Shown here: positions 14,958-24,228 of the stretch, piece by piece
Position numbering within the stretch: position 1 is the stretch's first letter
How the letters are laid out: each line of letters starts with the position of its first letter
DNA from: Rhizobiaceae bacterium
Lineage (GTDB): Bacteria > Pseudomonadota > Alphaproteobacteria > Rhizobiales > Rhizobiaceae
Assembly (NCBI GenBank): GCA_019635695.1
Contig: JAHBYZ010000017.1
Span: forward strand, 1-58,701
Direction of reading: 5' to 3'
DNA: 58,701 nt
The notes under the pieces: generated by a model
What the model saw: only the letters and a program-made list of their open reading frames with translations
What the model was told of the DNA's origin: nothing
Database searches by the model: none
Position numbers and translations under genes: made by a program

Positions 14958-17900
14958 CTATGCCGCCAAGTCTGCCATCAAACCGGCCGCCACGGAAAGC
15001 CGCGAAACGGAAATGTCGCCGCCTTCGGTCAGCGCCTGCAGCCGCTCGCGCGTGCGGGCGATGCGTTCGCCGCCTGCGGCGAGCCAGGACGCGACGGCAT
15101 CGCCGCCCTTGCCCTTCTTCGCGCCCTTGAGCGCTGCCATCGCGATGCCGCGCCGCGCCGCGCCGATCGTGTCGAGCGCCCGGTTCAGGGCCAGTTCCTC
15201 GTAATAGTCGCCGGTCTGGATGGCGCGCGCCGCGTCCTCGACCGGGCCGATGCGAAACGCCTCCGTAACCGCGCAGTAGGCCGTCGCGGCGTCGGCCAGC
15301 GCGGCGTTGGCCGCACGCGCTACCAGCGCGATGTCGGGAACCATCTCGCCGATGCCTGCGAAGGCGAGCCGGGCGGCGAGCACCGCCGGCGCCCCCTCGG
15401 CGGCGAACAGCGCCCGTCGCTCCTCCAGCCGCAGGCGCAGGAAGTCGGGCAGCAGCTTCGGCAGCACCGGCTCCAGCTCGCGCGTCGCCGCGGAAAGCAC
15501 CGCCGCCCGCTCACCGATGCTTCCCGTCCCGCCATTCTTCAGCAGCCACGCGGTCGCCGCATGCACCAGCCGCCCGACCTGCCCGTAGAAGCCGAGCTGG
15601 GCGACGCCGCCGACCTTGTTGTCGAGCGCGTCTATGTCGCGATAGAGCGGCGCCAGCACGAAACCGTCGCGCGCCACCGCATAGGCCGCGACCACGTCGC
15701 CCGCCGAAGCCCCCGTCATGTCGACCATGCGGCTGACGAAGCTCGGGCCTCCGCGATTGACCGCGTCGTTGCCGAGTTCGGTGGCGACGATCTCGCGCCT
15801 TAGCCGGTGGCCGCGGATGTCGTCGCCGAATTTCTTCTGCATCTTCGCCGGAAAATAACCGACGAGGTCTGCCTGCAGATGCGCGTCGTCTGGCACGGCG
15901 CTGGCGATGACGTCGTCGAACAGTGTCAGCTTTGCATAGGCCAGCAGCACGCCGAGTTCTGCGCGCGTCAGCGGCTGCCGACGCGCCTGCCGCTCGGTCA
16001 GCGCCGCCGGCGACGGCAGGTACTCGACCGCGCGATTGAGCAGGCCTCGCGCCTCCAGCGACGCCATCATCCTCGCCTGATGCGGAAGGTCGGCCAGCCC
16101 GCGCCGCTCGGCCAGCGAGATCGCCAGCGTCTGCTGGTAGTTGTTGGCGAGCACGAGGCTCGCGACCTCGTCGGTCATTTCCGCCAGCAGCTTGTTGCGC
16201 GCCTCGCGCTTCAGCCGGCCGGAGCGCATGGCGCCCGAGAACGCGATCTTGATGTTGACCTCGACGTCGGAGGAGTTGACCCCGCCCGAATTGTCGATGG
16301 CGTCGGAGTTGCAGCGCCCGCCCCTGAGTCCGAACTCGATGCGGCCGCGCTGGGTCATGCCGAGGTTGGCGCCCTCGCCGATGACCTTGGCGCCCACCTC
16401 CGCCCCCGTGACGCGAATGGCGTCGTTGGCCTTGTCGCCAACCTCGGCATTGGTCTCGCCCGAGCCGCGCACATAGGTGCCAATGCCGCCGAACCAGAGC
16501 AGGTCGACCGGGCATTTGAGCACCGCCGACATGATCTCGGCTGGCGACGCTGGTCCCTTGGGCAGGCCGATCGCCGCGGCGGCTTCCGCCGTCAGCTCCA
16601 CCGACTTCAGCGTGCGCGGGATGATCATGCCGCCCTTCGACAGCTTGGCGCGGTCGTAGTCCTGCCAGCTCGAACGCGGCATGGCGAACAGCCGCTGCCG
16701 CTCGGCCATGGAGGCGACGGGGTCGGGCGTCGGGTCGATGAAGATGTCGCGGTGGTCGAAGGCGGCCACCAGCCGGATCTCCGGCGACAGCAGCATGCCG
16801 TTGCCGAACACGTCGCCCGACATGTCGCCGACGCCGGCGACGGTGAAGGGCTCTTTCTGGATATTGCGGTCCATCTCGCGGAAGTGCCGTTTCACCGCCT
16901 CCCACGCACCACGCGCGGTAATGCCCATTTTCTTGTGGTCGTAGCCGGCCGAGCCGCCCGACGCGAAGGCGTCGTCGAGCCAGAAATCGCGGCTCTGGCT
17001 GATGGCGTTTGCCGTGTCGGAGAAGGTCGCAGTGCCCTTGTCGGCGGCAACGACGAAGTAAGGGTCGTCGCCGTCGCGGCATTGCACGCCCTTCGGGTGC
17101 ACGACATGATCGTCAACGATGTTGTCGGTCACCGACAGCAGGCTGGAGACGAAGTTGACATAGGCCGCCGTTCCGGCGGCAAACACCGCGTCGCGGCTGC
17201 CGCCTGCGGGAAGCTGCTTCGGGAAGAACCCGCCCTTGGCGCCGACAGGCACGATGACGGCGTTCTTGACCTGCTGCGCCTTCACCAGCCCCAGCACCTC
17301 GGTGCGGTAGTCCTGCGCCCTGTCCGACCACCGCAACCCGCCACGCGCCACCGGGCCGAAGCGCAGGTGCACGCCCTCGACCTCCGGCCCGTAGACGAAG
17401 ATCTCGCGCCACGGCCGCGGCTCCGGCAGGCCGGCGACGGCCTTGGCGTCGAACTTGAAGGCGAGCGAAACACCCGGCTGACGCGGTGCGAAATGGTTGG
17501 TCCTCACCGTCGACAGCACGAGGTTGAGGAAGCGGCGGATGATGGTGTCGTCGTCGAGGCTCGGCACCGCCTCGAGCGCCGTCGCGATCCGGGCCTGCGT
17601 CTCGGTGCCTTCGACCCCGGCCTGCTCGCGGTCGTGTCTGAGCGTGAACAAATGCGACAGGAGCTTCGCGACCTCGGGGTAGCGGTTCAGCACGCCGGCG
17701 ACGAACTCCGGGCTTTGCGGAATGCCGGCCTGCTGCAGGTAGCGGCCGTAGGCCCTCAGCACGCGGATCTGGCGGGGGGCAAGCCTGGCCATGCGGCCAA
17801 GCGCGTTGTAGCCGTCATTGTCGGCCTCGCCGCGCCACACCGACAGGAACACCGAGGCGAACAGGTCGCCGCCGTCGGAAAGGTCGATGTCGCGGCCGTC

Positions 17901-19754
17901 GGCGCTCTCCAGCTCCATGTCGTGCAGGAACACCGGCGCTGCCCCGTCGGCGTCGCCATCTATTTCAAAGGTGCGCTCGCTGACGACGCGGAACCCCATG
18001 TTCTCCAGCAGCGGCACCCGGCGCGACAGCGCCACCGGCGCGCCGTGATGGGCGATGCGCAGCGAGGTTTCCGCCGGCTTCTGGCCCTCTTCACGCAGGA
18101 AGGCAATGGCAATCGGGTTCTGCGCGTCGACGCCGGCGAGCATGGCGGCATCGCGCAGCGCGATCTGCGGCCCGAAGCTCGACCGGTAGCTCTCGGGGCA
18201 GCGCAGCGCCGCCTGCGTGGTTGCCGCGCTCGCGCCAGCTTCCCGCGCGGCCTCGCGCAGACCGTCGTCCCAGGTGCGCACGATGGCGCGGATATCGCCT
18301 TCCAGCCTCTCGGGCTCCGGCTTGGGCGTCTTGCCGCCCGAGCGGCCGATGATGAAGTGCACGCGAGCGAGCGTGCCCTCGGGAAAGGCGGGATAGTAGG
18401 CCGACAGCCGGCCCTCGAACACCTTCTTCAGATGGTCGCCGATCTCGACGCGCACGCGAGAATCGTAGCGGTCGCGCGGCACGAACACGATGATCGAGAC
18501 AAAGCGGTCAAAGGGGTCGACGCGGTAGAGCACGCGCACGCGCGGCCGCTCGCCGAGCGCCAGGATCGCCATGGCGTGCTTGCGCAGGATCGGCGCGCTG
18601 ATCTGGAACAGCTCGTCGCGCGGATAGGCCTCGAGCACGTTGATGAGCGCCTTGCCGGAATGGTCGGAGGCGTCGAAGCCCGAGCGCGCGATGACGGCGT
18701 GGGCCTTCGAGCGCAGATAAGGGATGCTCATCACCGAGCGCGTGTATGCGGTCGACGTGAACAGGCCGACGATGCGCAGCTCGCCCGACAGCCGGCCTTT
18801 CGCGTCGAACGTCTTGACGCCTATGTAGTCGAGATAGATGCGCCGGTGCACGACCGACTTGGCATTGGCCTTGGTGACGATCAGCGGCTCGGGTCCGTGC
18901 AGGAAGGCGCGGATCTCCGGCGTCGTCGTCACCGGCTCGCTGCCGCGCCGCAGCACGCGCACGTCCGGATCGGCGAGGATGCCCAACCCCTCGGCGCCCG
19001 AGCGCTCCAGCGTGCCGTCCTTCTCGCCGCCGCGATAGTCGTATTCGCGCATGCCGAGGAAGGTGAAGTTGTTGTCGCGCAGCCATTCAAGGAACGCGAT
19101 CGCCTCGCTGACGTCGGCCTTGTCGAGCGGCGAGGCGCCGTAGCGGAACGCCGAGATCGCCTGGTCCAGCCTCGCCAGCATCGGCTTCCAGTCGGCCACG
19201 GCAAGCTTCACCTGCCCGAGGATGAATTGGAGCCGTCCCCTCAGCGCCTCCTTCTCCGCCGCCGACAGACGCGGCACGTGGATGTGGATCAGGCTGACCC
19301 GGTCGGCATCGGGCTCGTTCTTCGCACCCGCGTCGGCTGCGATGGACGCGACGCCGCTTCTGTCATGGTGCACCGCGATCACCGGGTGCAGCACAAGCGT
19401 TGCTTCGCCGCCGGTCTCGTTCACTTCGGCCGAGATGGAATCGAACAGGAACGGCATGTTGTCGTTGACAACCGTGACTGCCGTCAGCGCCGTGCCGCCG
19501 AGCACGAGAGCGGGGTCGTCGTCGATGGCGATGACGCTGTCGCCGCGCCGGTGCTGCTTCAGAGCGGCAAAGGCGAGGCGGGCGGAAAGCGCCGTGACCG
19601 CAGGGTCATATGCGGCGATGTCCTCTTCGGCTGCGCGCGCGCGCATCAACTCCAGCAGCTTCGCCTCGCCGGCACCGTCCTTGCCGGATCGGCCGCCGCC
19701 AGCTCCGTTGCCAGACTTGCGCGTGATCCCAGAGGCTTTCGTGCCTGCCTTCAT
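14958..19754 (-). CDS. gdhB: NAD-dependent glutamate dehydrogenase, large (180 kDa class)
   Basis: A 1598-residue enzyme that oxidises glutamate to 2-oxoglutarate and ammonia with NAD+. It has a long regulatory N-terminal half with ACT-like segments, and the catalytic core is recognisable from RFGPVARGGLRWSDRAQDYRTEVLGL and VPVGAKGGFFPKQLP (near residue 800). A helical C-terminal domain follows. The length matches the L-GDH180 family. The start is set by GGGGGAG 5 bases before the ATG; the upstream in-frame extension has no support. It heads an apparent operon with the UMF1 transporter and is divergent from the AhpD-like gene. Confidence 0.95.
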   Translation of the reverse strand: MKAGTKASGITRKSGNGAGGGRSGKDGAGEAKLLELMRARAAEEDIAAYDPAVTALSARLAFAALKQHRRGDSVIAIDDDPALVLGGTALTAVTVVNDNMPFLFDSISAEVNETGGEATLVLHPVIAVHHDRSGVASIAADAGAKNEPDADRVSLIHIHVPRLSAAEKEALRGRLQFILGQVKLAVADWKPMLARLDQAISAFRYGASPLDKADVSEAIAFLEWLRDNNFTFLGMREYDYRGGEKDGTLERSGAEGLGILADPDVRVLRRGSEPVTTTPEIRAFLHGPEPLIVTKANAKSVVHRRIYLDYIGVKTFDAKGRLSGELRIVGLFTSTAYTRSVMSIPYLRSKAHAVIARSGFDASDHSGKALINVLEAYPRDELFQISAPILRKHAMAILALGERPRVRVLYRVDPFDRFVSIIVFVPRDRYDSRVRVEIGDHLKKVFEGRLSAYYPAFPEGTLARVHFIIGRSGGKTPKPEPERLEGDIRAIVRTWDDGLREAAREAGASAATTQAALRCPESYRSSFGPQIALRDAAMLAGVDAQNPIAIAFLREEGQKPAETSLRIAHHGAPVALSRRVPLLENMGFRVVSERTFEIDGDADGAAPVFLHDMELESADGRDIDLSDGGDLFASVFLSVWRGEADNDGYNALGRMARLAPRQIRVLRAYGRYLQQAGIPQSPEFVAGVLNRYPEVAKLLSHLFTLRHDREQAGVEGTETQARIATALEAVPSLDDDTIIRRFLNLVLSTVRTNHFAPRQPGVSLAFKFDAKAVAGLPEPRPWREIFVYGPEVEGVHLRFGPVARGGLRWSDRAQDYRTEVLGLVKAQQVKNAVIVPVGAKGGFFPKQLPAGGSRDAVFAAGTAAYVNFVSSLLSVTDNIVDDHVVHPKGVQCRDGDDPYFVVAADKGTATFSDTANAISQSRDFWLDDAFASGGSAGYDHKKMGITARGAWEAVKRHFREMDRNIQKEPFTVAGVGDMSGDVFGNGMLLSPEIRLVAAFDHRDIFIDPTPDPVASMAERQRLFAMPRSSWQDYDRAKLSKGGMIIPRTLKSVELTAEAAAAIGLPKGPASPAEIMSAVLKCPVDLLWFGGIGTYVRGSGETNAEVGDKANDAIRVTGAEVGAKVIGEGANLGMTQRGRIEFGLRGGRCNSDAIDNSGGVNSSDVEVNIKIAFSGAMRSGRLKREARNKLLAEMTDEVASLVLANNYQQTLAISLAERRGLADLPHQARMMASLEARGLLNRAVEYLPSPAALTERQARRQPLTRAELGVLLAYAKLTLFDDVIASAVPDDAHLQADLVGYFPAKMQKKFGDDIRGHRLRREIVATELGNDAVNRGGPSFVSRMVDMTGASAGDVVAAYAVARDGFVLAPLYRDIDALDNKVGGVAQLGFYGQVGRLVHAATAWLLKNGGTGSIGERAAVLSAATRELEPVLPKLLPDFLRLRLEERRALFAAEGAPAVLAARLAFAGIGEMVPDIALVARAANAALADAATAYCAVTEAFRIGPVEDAARAIQTGDYYEELALNRALDTIGAARRGIAMAALKGAKKGKGGDAVASWLAAGGERIARTRERLQALTEGGDISVSRLSVAAGLMADLAA

Positions 19755-19881
19755 CGCGCTCCCCCGCCCTGTTTCGCCGATTCGGTGCAGCGATTTTGCC
19801 GGTATGCTAACAGAACGACAGCCCGCGGCCACTCCGCGCCGCGGCAAACTGCGAAATTCGCGTGAAGGGAGGATGACTTCG

Positions 19882-20460
19882 ATGCTGGACCGCTCGAAAC
19901 CGGGACGGATCACCGCGCTGGATCTGCCGCAACCGCCGCTTTCCGACGCGACGAAGGCCTATTTCGCCAAATGCGAGGAGAAGCTGGGTCTCGTTCCCAA
20001 CGTGCTGCGTGCATACGCCTTCGACGAAAAGAAGCTGCGTGCCTTCACCGACACCTACAACGATTTGATGCTGGGCGAGTCCGGCCTGTCCAAGCTGGAG
20101 CGCGAGATGATCGCCGTCGTCGTCTCGGCGCTCAACCACTGCCATTACTGCCTGGTGGCGCACGGCGCGGCGGTGCGCCAGCTCTCCGGCGATCCGGCCT
20201 TCGGCGAGCAGATCGCCACCAACTGGCGGGTGGCCGCGCTGAGCGGCAAGCAGGTGGCGATGCTGGAGTTCGCCGAGAAGCTGACCGAGCAGCCGTCGAA
20301 GATCGTCGACGCCGACCGGCAGAGGCTGCGCGAGGCCGGCTTCTCCGACCGCGACATCTGGGACATCGCTTCGACCGCCGCCTTCTTCAACATGTCCAAC
20401 CGCGTCGCCGCGGCGATCGACATGCTGCCGAACCCGGAATACCACGCCATGGCGCGGTAG
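19882..20460 (+). CDS. AhpD-like / carboxymuconolactone decarboxylase family peroxidase-related enzyme
   Basis: A 192-residue helical protein. The AhpD-type redox centre ALNHCHYCLVAHG gives Cys87-x-x-Cys90 and His94, the expected proton-relay arrangement. The family comprises alkylhydroperoxidase-like enzymes reduced by lipoyl or thiol partners; the actual substrate is unknown. The start at 19882 is preferred because GGGAGGA ends 8 bases upstream; an ATG at 19873 overlaps that site. It is convergent with the ClpP-like gene with only 3 bp between stops. Confidence 0.9.
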   Translation: MLDRSKPGRITALDLPQPPLSDATKAYFAKCEEKLGLVPNVLRAYAFDEKKLRAFTDTYNDLMLGESGLSKLEREMIAVVVSALNHCHYCLVAHGAAVRQLSGDPAFGEQIATNWRVAALSGKQVAMLEFAEKLTEQPSKIVDADRQRLREAGFSDRDIWDIASTAAFFNMSNRVAAAIDMLPNPEYHAMAR

Positions 20461-20463
20461 GAG

Positions 20464-21288
20464 CTACCCGCCCGCCGCGACCTGATCGGACTTGGTCACG
20501 AGCCGGTACTTGGCCATCTCCTCGGCCGACAGATAGTAGAGCGCGCGCGGCGGCGTATCGAGTGCGTGCAGCCACAGCGCCGGGTCGACGCCGAGCTCGA
20601 TCAGCAGGCGCGAGATGCGCGCGGTGGTGACCTGAGCGTCGGCCATGGCCTGAGCCGGCGGCGTGTCGGGATTGTTGCTGGCGTAGAACTGGTGCAGCCC
20701 GACCGCGCCCTTCTCATCGACGATGCGCGTGGCGCCGCCGGCCAGCATCAGCGGGCAGGACGAGGCGCACAGCGCGCCGTCCTCCACTTCGGTGGCGAAA
20801 CCCTTCTCGCGCATCAGCCGGGCCATCGCCATGGCGTCGTCGAGCGAACCGCCCGGCGAGTTGAGTGTCACGCGTCTAACATACTCGCCGCGCAGTTCGA
20901 CTTCCTCGGCGAAGCGCAGGGCGGACCCCACATCGACACTGCCGATCGCCTCCAGCGTGCCGCCCGGCTGCAGGATGAAGCGCATCGGGTCGCGCAGCAT
21001 CGCCTCGTTGGTGCGGATGAACTGGCGCGGGTCGACGCCGCCGCCGGCATTGTCGGAATCCACAGCCGGCGGCAGAATGGGCACGGTCACCGCCGTCGCG
21101 GAAGCCGCGTCCGGCATCAGGCCGTTGCGCTCCAGCAGATCGGAAAAGTCGAGCGCCAGAACCGAGGCCGTGCCGATCAACATGCCGAAGAAGGCGGCCC
21201 GGATCAGCCGGCCCTCCTCGAAGCGCTGCAGGTAGCGCATCAGGGGGCTCTGGCGCGGCCGGTTTGCGACGGTCTGTTCGAGACTCAT
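20464..21288 (-). CDS. Membrane-anchored ClpP/crotonase-fold protein (COG3904-like)
   Basis: A 274-residue protein with a cytoplasmic N-terminus, one membrane anchor (about residues 28-48) and a periplasmic domain. The domain has ClpP-like features: VTLNSPGGSLDDAMAMARLMRE (oxyanion-loop-like SPGG) followed by GALCASSCPLMLAGG, where the nucleophile serine of ClpP would sit. GAVGLHQF supplies a candidate His. Whether it is an active serine protease cannot be decided. It lies 9 bp after a membrane protein gene, forming a two-gene operon. Confidence 0.78.
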   Translation of the reverse strand: MSLEQTVANRPRQSPLMRYLQRFEEGRLIRAAFFGMLIGTASVLALDFSDLLERNGLMPDAASATAVTVPILPPAVDSDNAGGGVDPRQFIRTNEAMLRDPMRFILQPGGTLEAIGSVDVGSALRFAEEVELRGEYVRRVTLNSPGGSLDDAMAMARLMREKGFATEVEDGALCASSCPLMLAGGATRIVDEKGAVGLHQFYASNNPDTPPAQAMADAQVTTARISRLLIELGVDPALWLHALDTPPRALYYLSAEEMAKYRLVTKSDQVAAGG

Positions 21289-21297
21289 GGCACGCCT

Positions 21298-22605
21298 CTA
21301 GCTGTCGAAACGCTTGCTGCCGGCAAGCGGTAGCGGTGTGACGTTCTTGTCCGAAGCCGCCGGCGCCTGCGCTGGCACTGGCGCGGCTTCCGGTTCTTCC
21401 GCCGGTGCTTCGGCTCGCGCGGCAGCGAGCACGCCGGAGAGGCGCAGCGCGCGGGCCATGTCGGCGGCCGAAACCAGCTCGGCCTCGTCCATCTCGTCCT
21501 CGCCGCGCCGGATGGCGCCGTAGACAACCGCCATGATGCCGACCAGCACGGCCGGCAGCAGGTCGATCGAGATGGCGCCGGCCCAGCTCGGGATGAAGTC
21601 GCCGGCGTAGCGCAGCACCGCCTCGGCCGACGTCATCGGCACGTATTTGCGCTCGGCCACCTTCGGCAGCGCCAGGATCTCGGCGGCGGCGGCGGCAAGC
21701 GCCTGCGACTGCTGGCCGACCGATTCGCGCACCGTTGCCATGACGATGTCCTGGCGGCCCGCAAGGTCCGCCGACCGCCCGTCCGCGATCGGCGCGATGA
21801 AGCCGGCGGAAAGGTCGGTCGCGGCGCGCGCCACCGACGGCGCGACGGATGTGCGCTCGAGCGCGGCGATGACGCCGGCGAGTTTCACCGCCTCCTGGCC
21901 GAAACTGTCGGAGCGCGGCTCCACCGGACCGGGCGCGGAGACGAGGCCGCGCATGGCGGCAAGATGCGTCTGCCCTTCCTCGAACAGCGTCGCCGCCTGG
22001 TCGCGGCCGGCGGCGATCGACGCCTCCAGCTCGCGCATCTGCGCCGACATCTGGCTGAGCAGCTGCACGACGCTGCCTGAACCCGACGTTCCGGTGAGCG
22101 CGCCCGACTGCGCCTCGTCCTCGGCCAGCCGCTGGAAGCGGGCGGCGGCGCGCTGGATGTCGGGCAGCAGCGACTGCGCGCTGATGGCGTTCGAATTGGC
22201 CTGATCGAGATCGTCGGCGTAGCCTTCCAGCGTCGTCGCCAGATGCTGCTCGACGGCCGCCGAGCCGGCAAGCGCCGCCGCGTTCAGCCAGGACGACATG
22301 GCGACGATCATCGCCGAGCCAAGCAGCATCACCAAGAACAGCATGGCGCGCGAGGCGAAGTCGCGAACCTCCGGCACGAAGCGGATCAGGTAGGTCCAGA
22401 AGCCGTAGATCGCGACCGAGACCGCGACGGAATAGATGACAGCGGCGAAGAATACGGCGGTAGCGCTGCCGTCGAGCAGGCTGCGCACGCCGAGATAGGT
22501 ATAGACGCCGGACGCTAGCGCCAGCGTCGCCAGCACAAAGCGCGTCATCATCTCCAGCGAGGAGATCTGGTTGCGCAGCGCGCGCGCCGTGCGGGCATGA
22601 CTCAT
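21298..22605 (-). CDS. Polytopic membrane protein of unknown function
   Basis: A 435-residue protein. Three hydrophobic helices lie in the first 110 residues, then an Ala/Gln-rich, probably helical, soluble domain (about 115-335), another membrane helix (about 360-380) and a Pro/Ala/Glu-rich cytoplasmic tail ending near AGSKRFDS. No known family motif was recognised. The gene is directly upstream of the ClpP-like protein, which suggests a membrane pair. The ATG follows TAAGGAAG. Confidence 0.75.
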   Translation of the reverse strand: MSHARTARALRNQISSLEMMTRFVLATLALASGVYTYLGVRSLLDGSATAVFFAAVIYSVAVSVAIYGFWTYLIRFVPEVRDFASRAMLFLVMLLGSAMIVAMSSWLNAAALAGSAAVEQHLATTLEGYADDLDQANSNAISAQSLLPDIQRAAARFQRLAEDEAQSGALTGTSGSGSVVQLLSQMSAQMRELEASIAAGRDQAATLFEEGQTHLAAMRGLVSAPGPVEPRSDSFGQEAVKLAGVIAALERTSVAPSVARAATDLSAGFIAPIADGRSADLAGRQDIVMATVRESVGQQSQALAAAAAEILALPKVAERKYVPMTSAEAVLRYAGDFIPSWAGAISIDLLPAVLVGIMAVVYGAIRRGEDEMDEAELVSAADMARALRLSGVLAAARAEAPAEEPEAAPVPAQAPAASDKNVTPLPLAGSKRFDS

Positions 22606-22693
22606 GGTTTACGCTTCCTTAACGAAACGCACACGACGCCGCAGGATCGTGGCCGCAATGTGGGCCGGATGCGGCGCCGCGCTTACCCTGCGA

Positions 22694-23026
22694 TCACTTG
22701 CAGACCAGAGGCGGCGTCGGCACCTCGCCGTCGGCCAGCCCCCACATCTGCTCGCGGCCCTTCCACAGAACCGGCTGGTAGTCGCAATGCTGGCGCCACC
22801 CGCCGTCGCCACGGTCGGCGTAGCGCGCCCGTTCCTCGGCCTCCATCTCGGCCGCGATATGGCCCATGCCGACGACGATGCGCTTGTAGCCGGACGGGCT
22901 GAGGATGATGAGGTTGCCGAAGGAATCGTCGTAGACGCGCTCCTTGACCCGGCCGGCCTCGGCGGCGGTCAGGCAGAGCGTGAGCGCGGCGCCTGCCGCC
23001 GCGATTGTGAGCATTCTCTTGTGCAT
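22694..23026 (-). CDS. Small secreted protein, unknown function
   Basis: A 110-residue protein with a clear signal peptide (MHKRMLTIAAAGAALTLCLTAAEAG; cleavage near residues 24-25). The mature part is about 85 residues with two Cys that could form a disulfide (HCDYQP and the C-terminal VCK). GGAGGGA lies 7 bases before the ATG. It is divergent from the GNAT gene. The family was not recognised. Confidence 0.78.
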   Translation of the reverse strand: MHKRMLTIAAAGAALTLCLTAAEAGRVKERVYDDSFGNLIILSPSGYKRIVVGMGHIAAEMEAEERARYADRGDGGWRQHCDYQPVLWKGREQMWGLADGEVPTPPLVCK

Positions 23027-23167
23027 TTGGCCGTCCCTCCGACGCCTGAAGAAACCCCTGCCCCCTCGTAGGCGGAAGTTAACGCTTTCTTCACCATTGT
23101 CACGCAGCCGCCACCGCACGGTCCACCGCGATTGACTTTCGTGGTTAATTCGCCAGACGTAGCCGCC

Positions 23168-23641
23168 ATGGCCCACAAGACCTCCGCCGAGCCCCAGATC
23201 GACATCGCGCAGTTGCGCCTCAGGGACGCGCACGACTTCGCGCCGCTGCTGGCCGGCTACGCCCAGGCGCTGAAGCGCGGCGCGCCGCGCCGGCCCGACG
23301 ATTTCTATGCGGAGACGCTGCTTCAGGACCGCGCCATCGAGATCATGGGCGCCCGCCTCGACGGGGCGCTGGTCGGCTTCGCCATCTATGTCGACCTGCC
23401 CGAGCCGGTGTCGGGTCTGCGCTGCGGCGTGGTCGACCACATCTACGTGCACCACGACCATCGCCAGAAGGGCATCGCCAAGGCGATCGTCGACCTGCTC
23501 GCCGACCAGGCAGAGGAGCGCGGCTGGTCGAAGCTGATCCTCAACGCGCCGCGCCAGCCCGAGGACGGCCGCAAGCTCTACGAGCAGATCGCCGCGCCGT
23601 CGGACTGGACGAGCTGGATCATCCGCTTTGACGGGCGTTAG
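23168..23641 (+). CDS. GNAT family N-acetyltransferase
   Basis: A 157-residue acetyltransferase. The acetyl-CoA pyrophosphate loop is HDHRQKGIAKAIVDLL (Q/R-x-x-G-x-A pattern) after the beta-strand VVDHIYVHH. The end KLYEQIAAPSDWTSWIIRFDG fits a small-molecule or aminoglycoside-like GNAT. The substrate cannot be inferred. The ATG at 23168 is the first in frame; a TTG at 23132 is possible. The ribosome site is weak. Confidence 0.85.
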   Translation: MAHKTSAEPQIDIAQLRLRDAHDFAPLLAGYAQALKRGAPRRPDDFYAETLLQDRAIEIMGARLDGALVGFAIYVDLPEPVSGLRCGVVDHIYVHHDHRQKGIAKAIVDLLADQAEERGWSKLILNAPRQPEDGRKLYEQIAAPSDWTSWIIRFDGR

Positions 23642-23699
23642 CTGTGGACCGCGCGGCGGCCTTGATCTCGCCCCGGTTCCCTCTATAGCGTCGCGCGCC

Positions 23700-24080
23700 A
23701 TGACGCTCAGCACACGCGCCGGCCGCGGCCCGGTCTTCGTTTTCCTCGCCGCGCTGGCGTCGCTCGCCGGCTGCATGTCGGTGGACGAGCCAAAGGCTCC
23801 CGCCGGCGGCGCCCAGCCCCGGCTGGCCACATACTCCTGCGGCGAGGACGGCACGCTGCGCATCGAGGCCGCCAGCGGAATGGTGCGCGTCACTCTGACG
23901 GAACCGGCCGATCCCAAGGCTGCGCCCGAGGACGCCCGCCCGCCGGAGCCGGTCGAGCTGCCCGCCGCGCCCCCCGGCCAGTCGACACGTTTCGGCAAGG
24001 AAGGCTATGCACTCGTCGTCGAGGGCCGTGAGGCGCTGTACATGAAGGCCGGCCGCGTACCGATGACCTGCACGCGGTAG
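23700..24080 (+). CDS. Lipoprotein, possible MliC-type lysozyme inhibitor
   Basis: A 126-residue protein with a lipoprotein signal (lipobox LAGC, lipidated Cys near residue 25). The mature domain pattern YSCGEDGTLRIEA, VELP, FGKEGYALVVEG and a final MTC resembles the MliC/COG3895 fold, in which two Cys form a disulfide and the protein inhibits C-type lysozyme. Similarity is by pattern only. It is followed by a 237-bp gap before sdhC. Confidence 0.6.
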   Translation: MTLSTRAGRGPVFVFLAALASLAGCMSVDEPKAPAGGAQPRLATYSCGEDGTLRIEAASGMVRVTLTEPADPKAAPEDARPPEPVELPAAPPGQSTRFGKEGYALVVEGREALYMKAGRVPMTCTR

Positions 24081-24195
24081 CAGACGCCCGGCTTCCGCTG
24101 GGGATATTCCGGCAATAATCGATTGAAGCCGGCAGACCGATTCCGCGATCTGCGGAAAATCGATTAAGGCGGCCTGCGCGCACGGTTTTCCCGCT

Positions 24196-24223
24196 TTGAC
24201 GCGGTGCAAAAACGGACTAGAAC
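24196..24223 (+). promoter_or_regulatory. Candidate sdhCDAB promoter
   Basis: TTGACG (24196-24201) with TAGAAC (24218-24223) at 16-bp spacing resembles the rhizobial CTTGAC-N17-CTATAT type. It lies about 95 bp upstream of sdhC and immediately before the leader hairpins. Confidence 0.4.
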
Positions 24224-24228
24224 CCGTT

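Noticed and set aside
15807..19865. A 1352-codon open frame on the plus strand opposite glutamate dehydrogenase
   Set aside because: It is the antisense shadow of a very GC-rich gene with strong third-position G/C bias. Its translation is Arg/His/Gln/Ala-rich with no domain, and the opposite strand gives a full, motif-bearing enzyme.
24111..24165. Two AATCGATT sequences and TTCCGC-N5-GCGGAA upstream of sdhC as an operator
   Set aside because: They lie upstream of the likely promoter and match no regulator I can name; kept only as a note.
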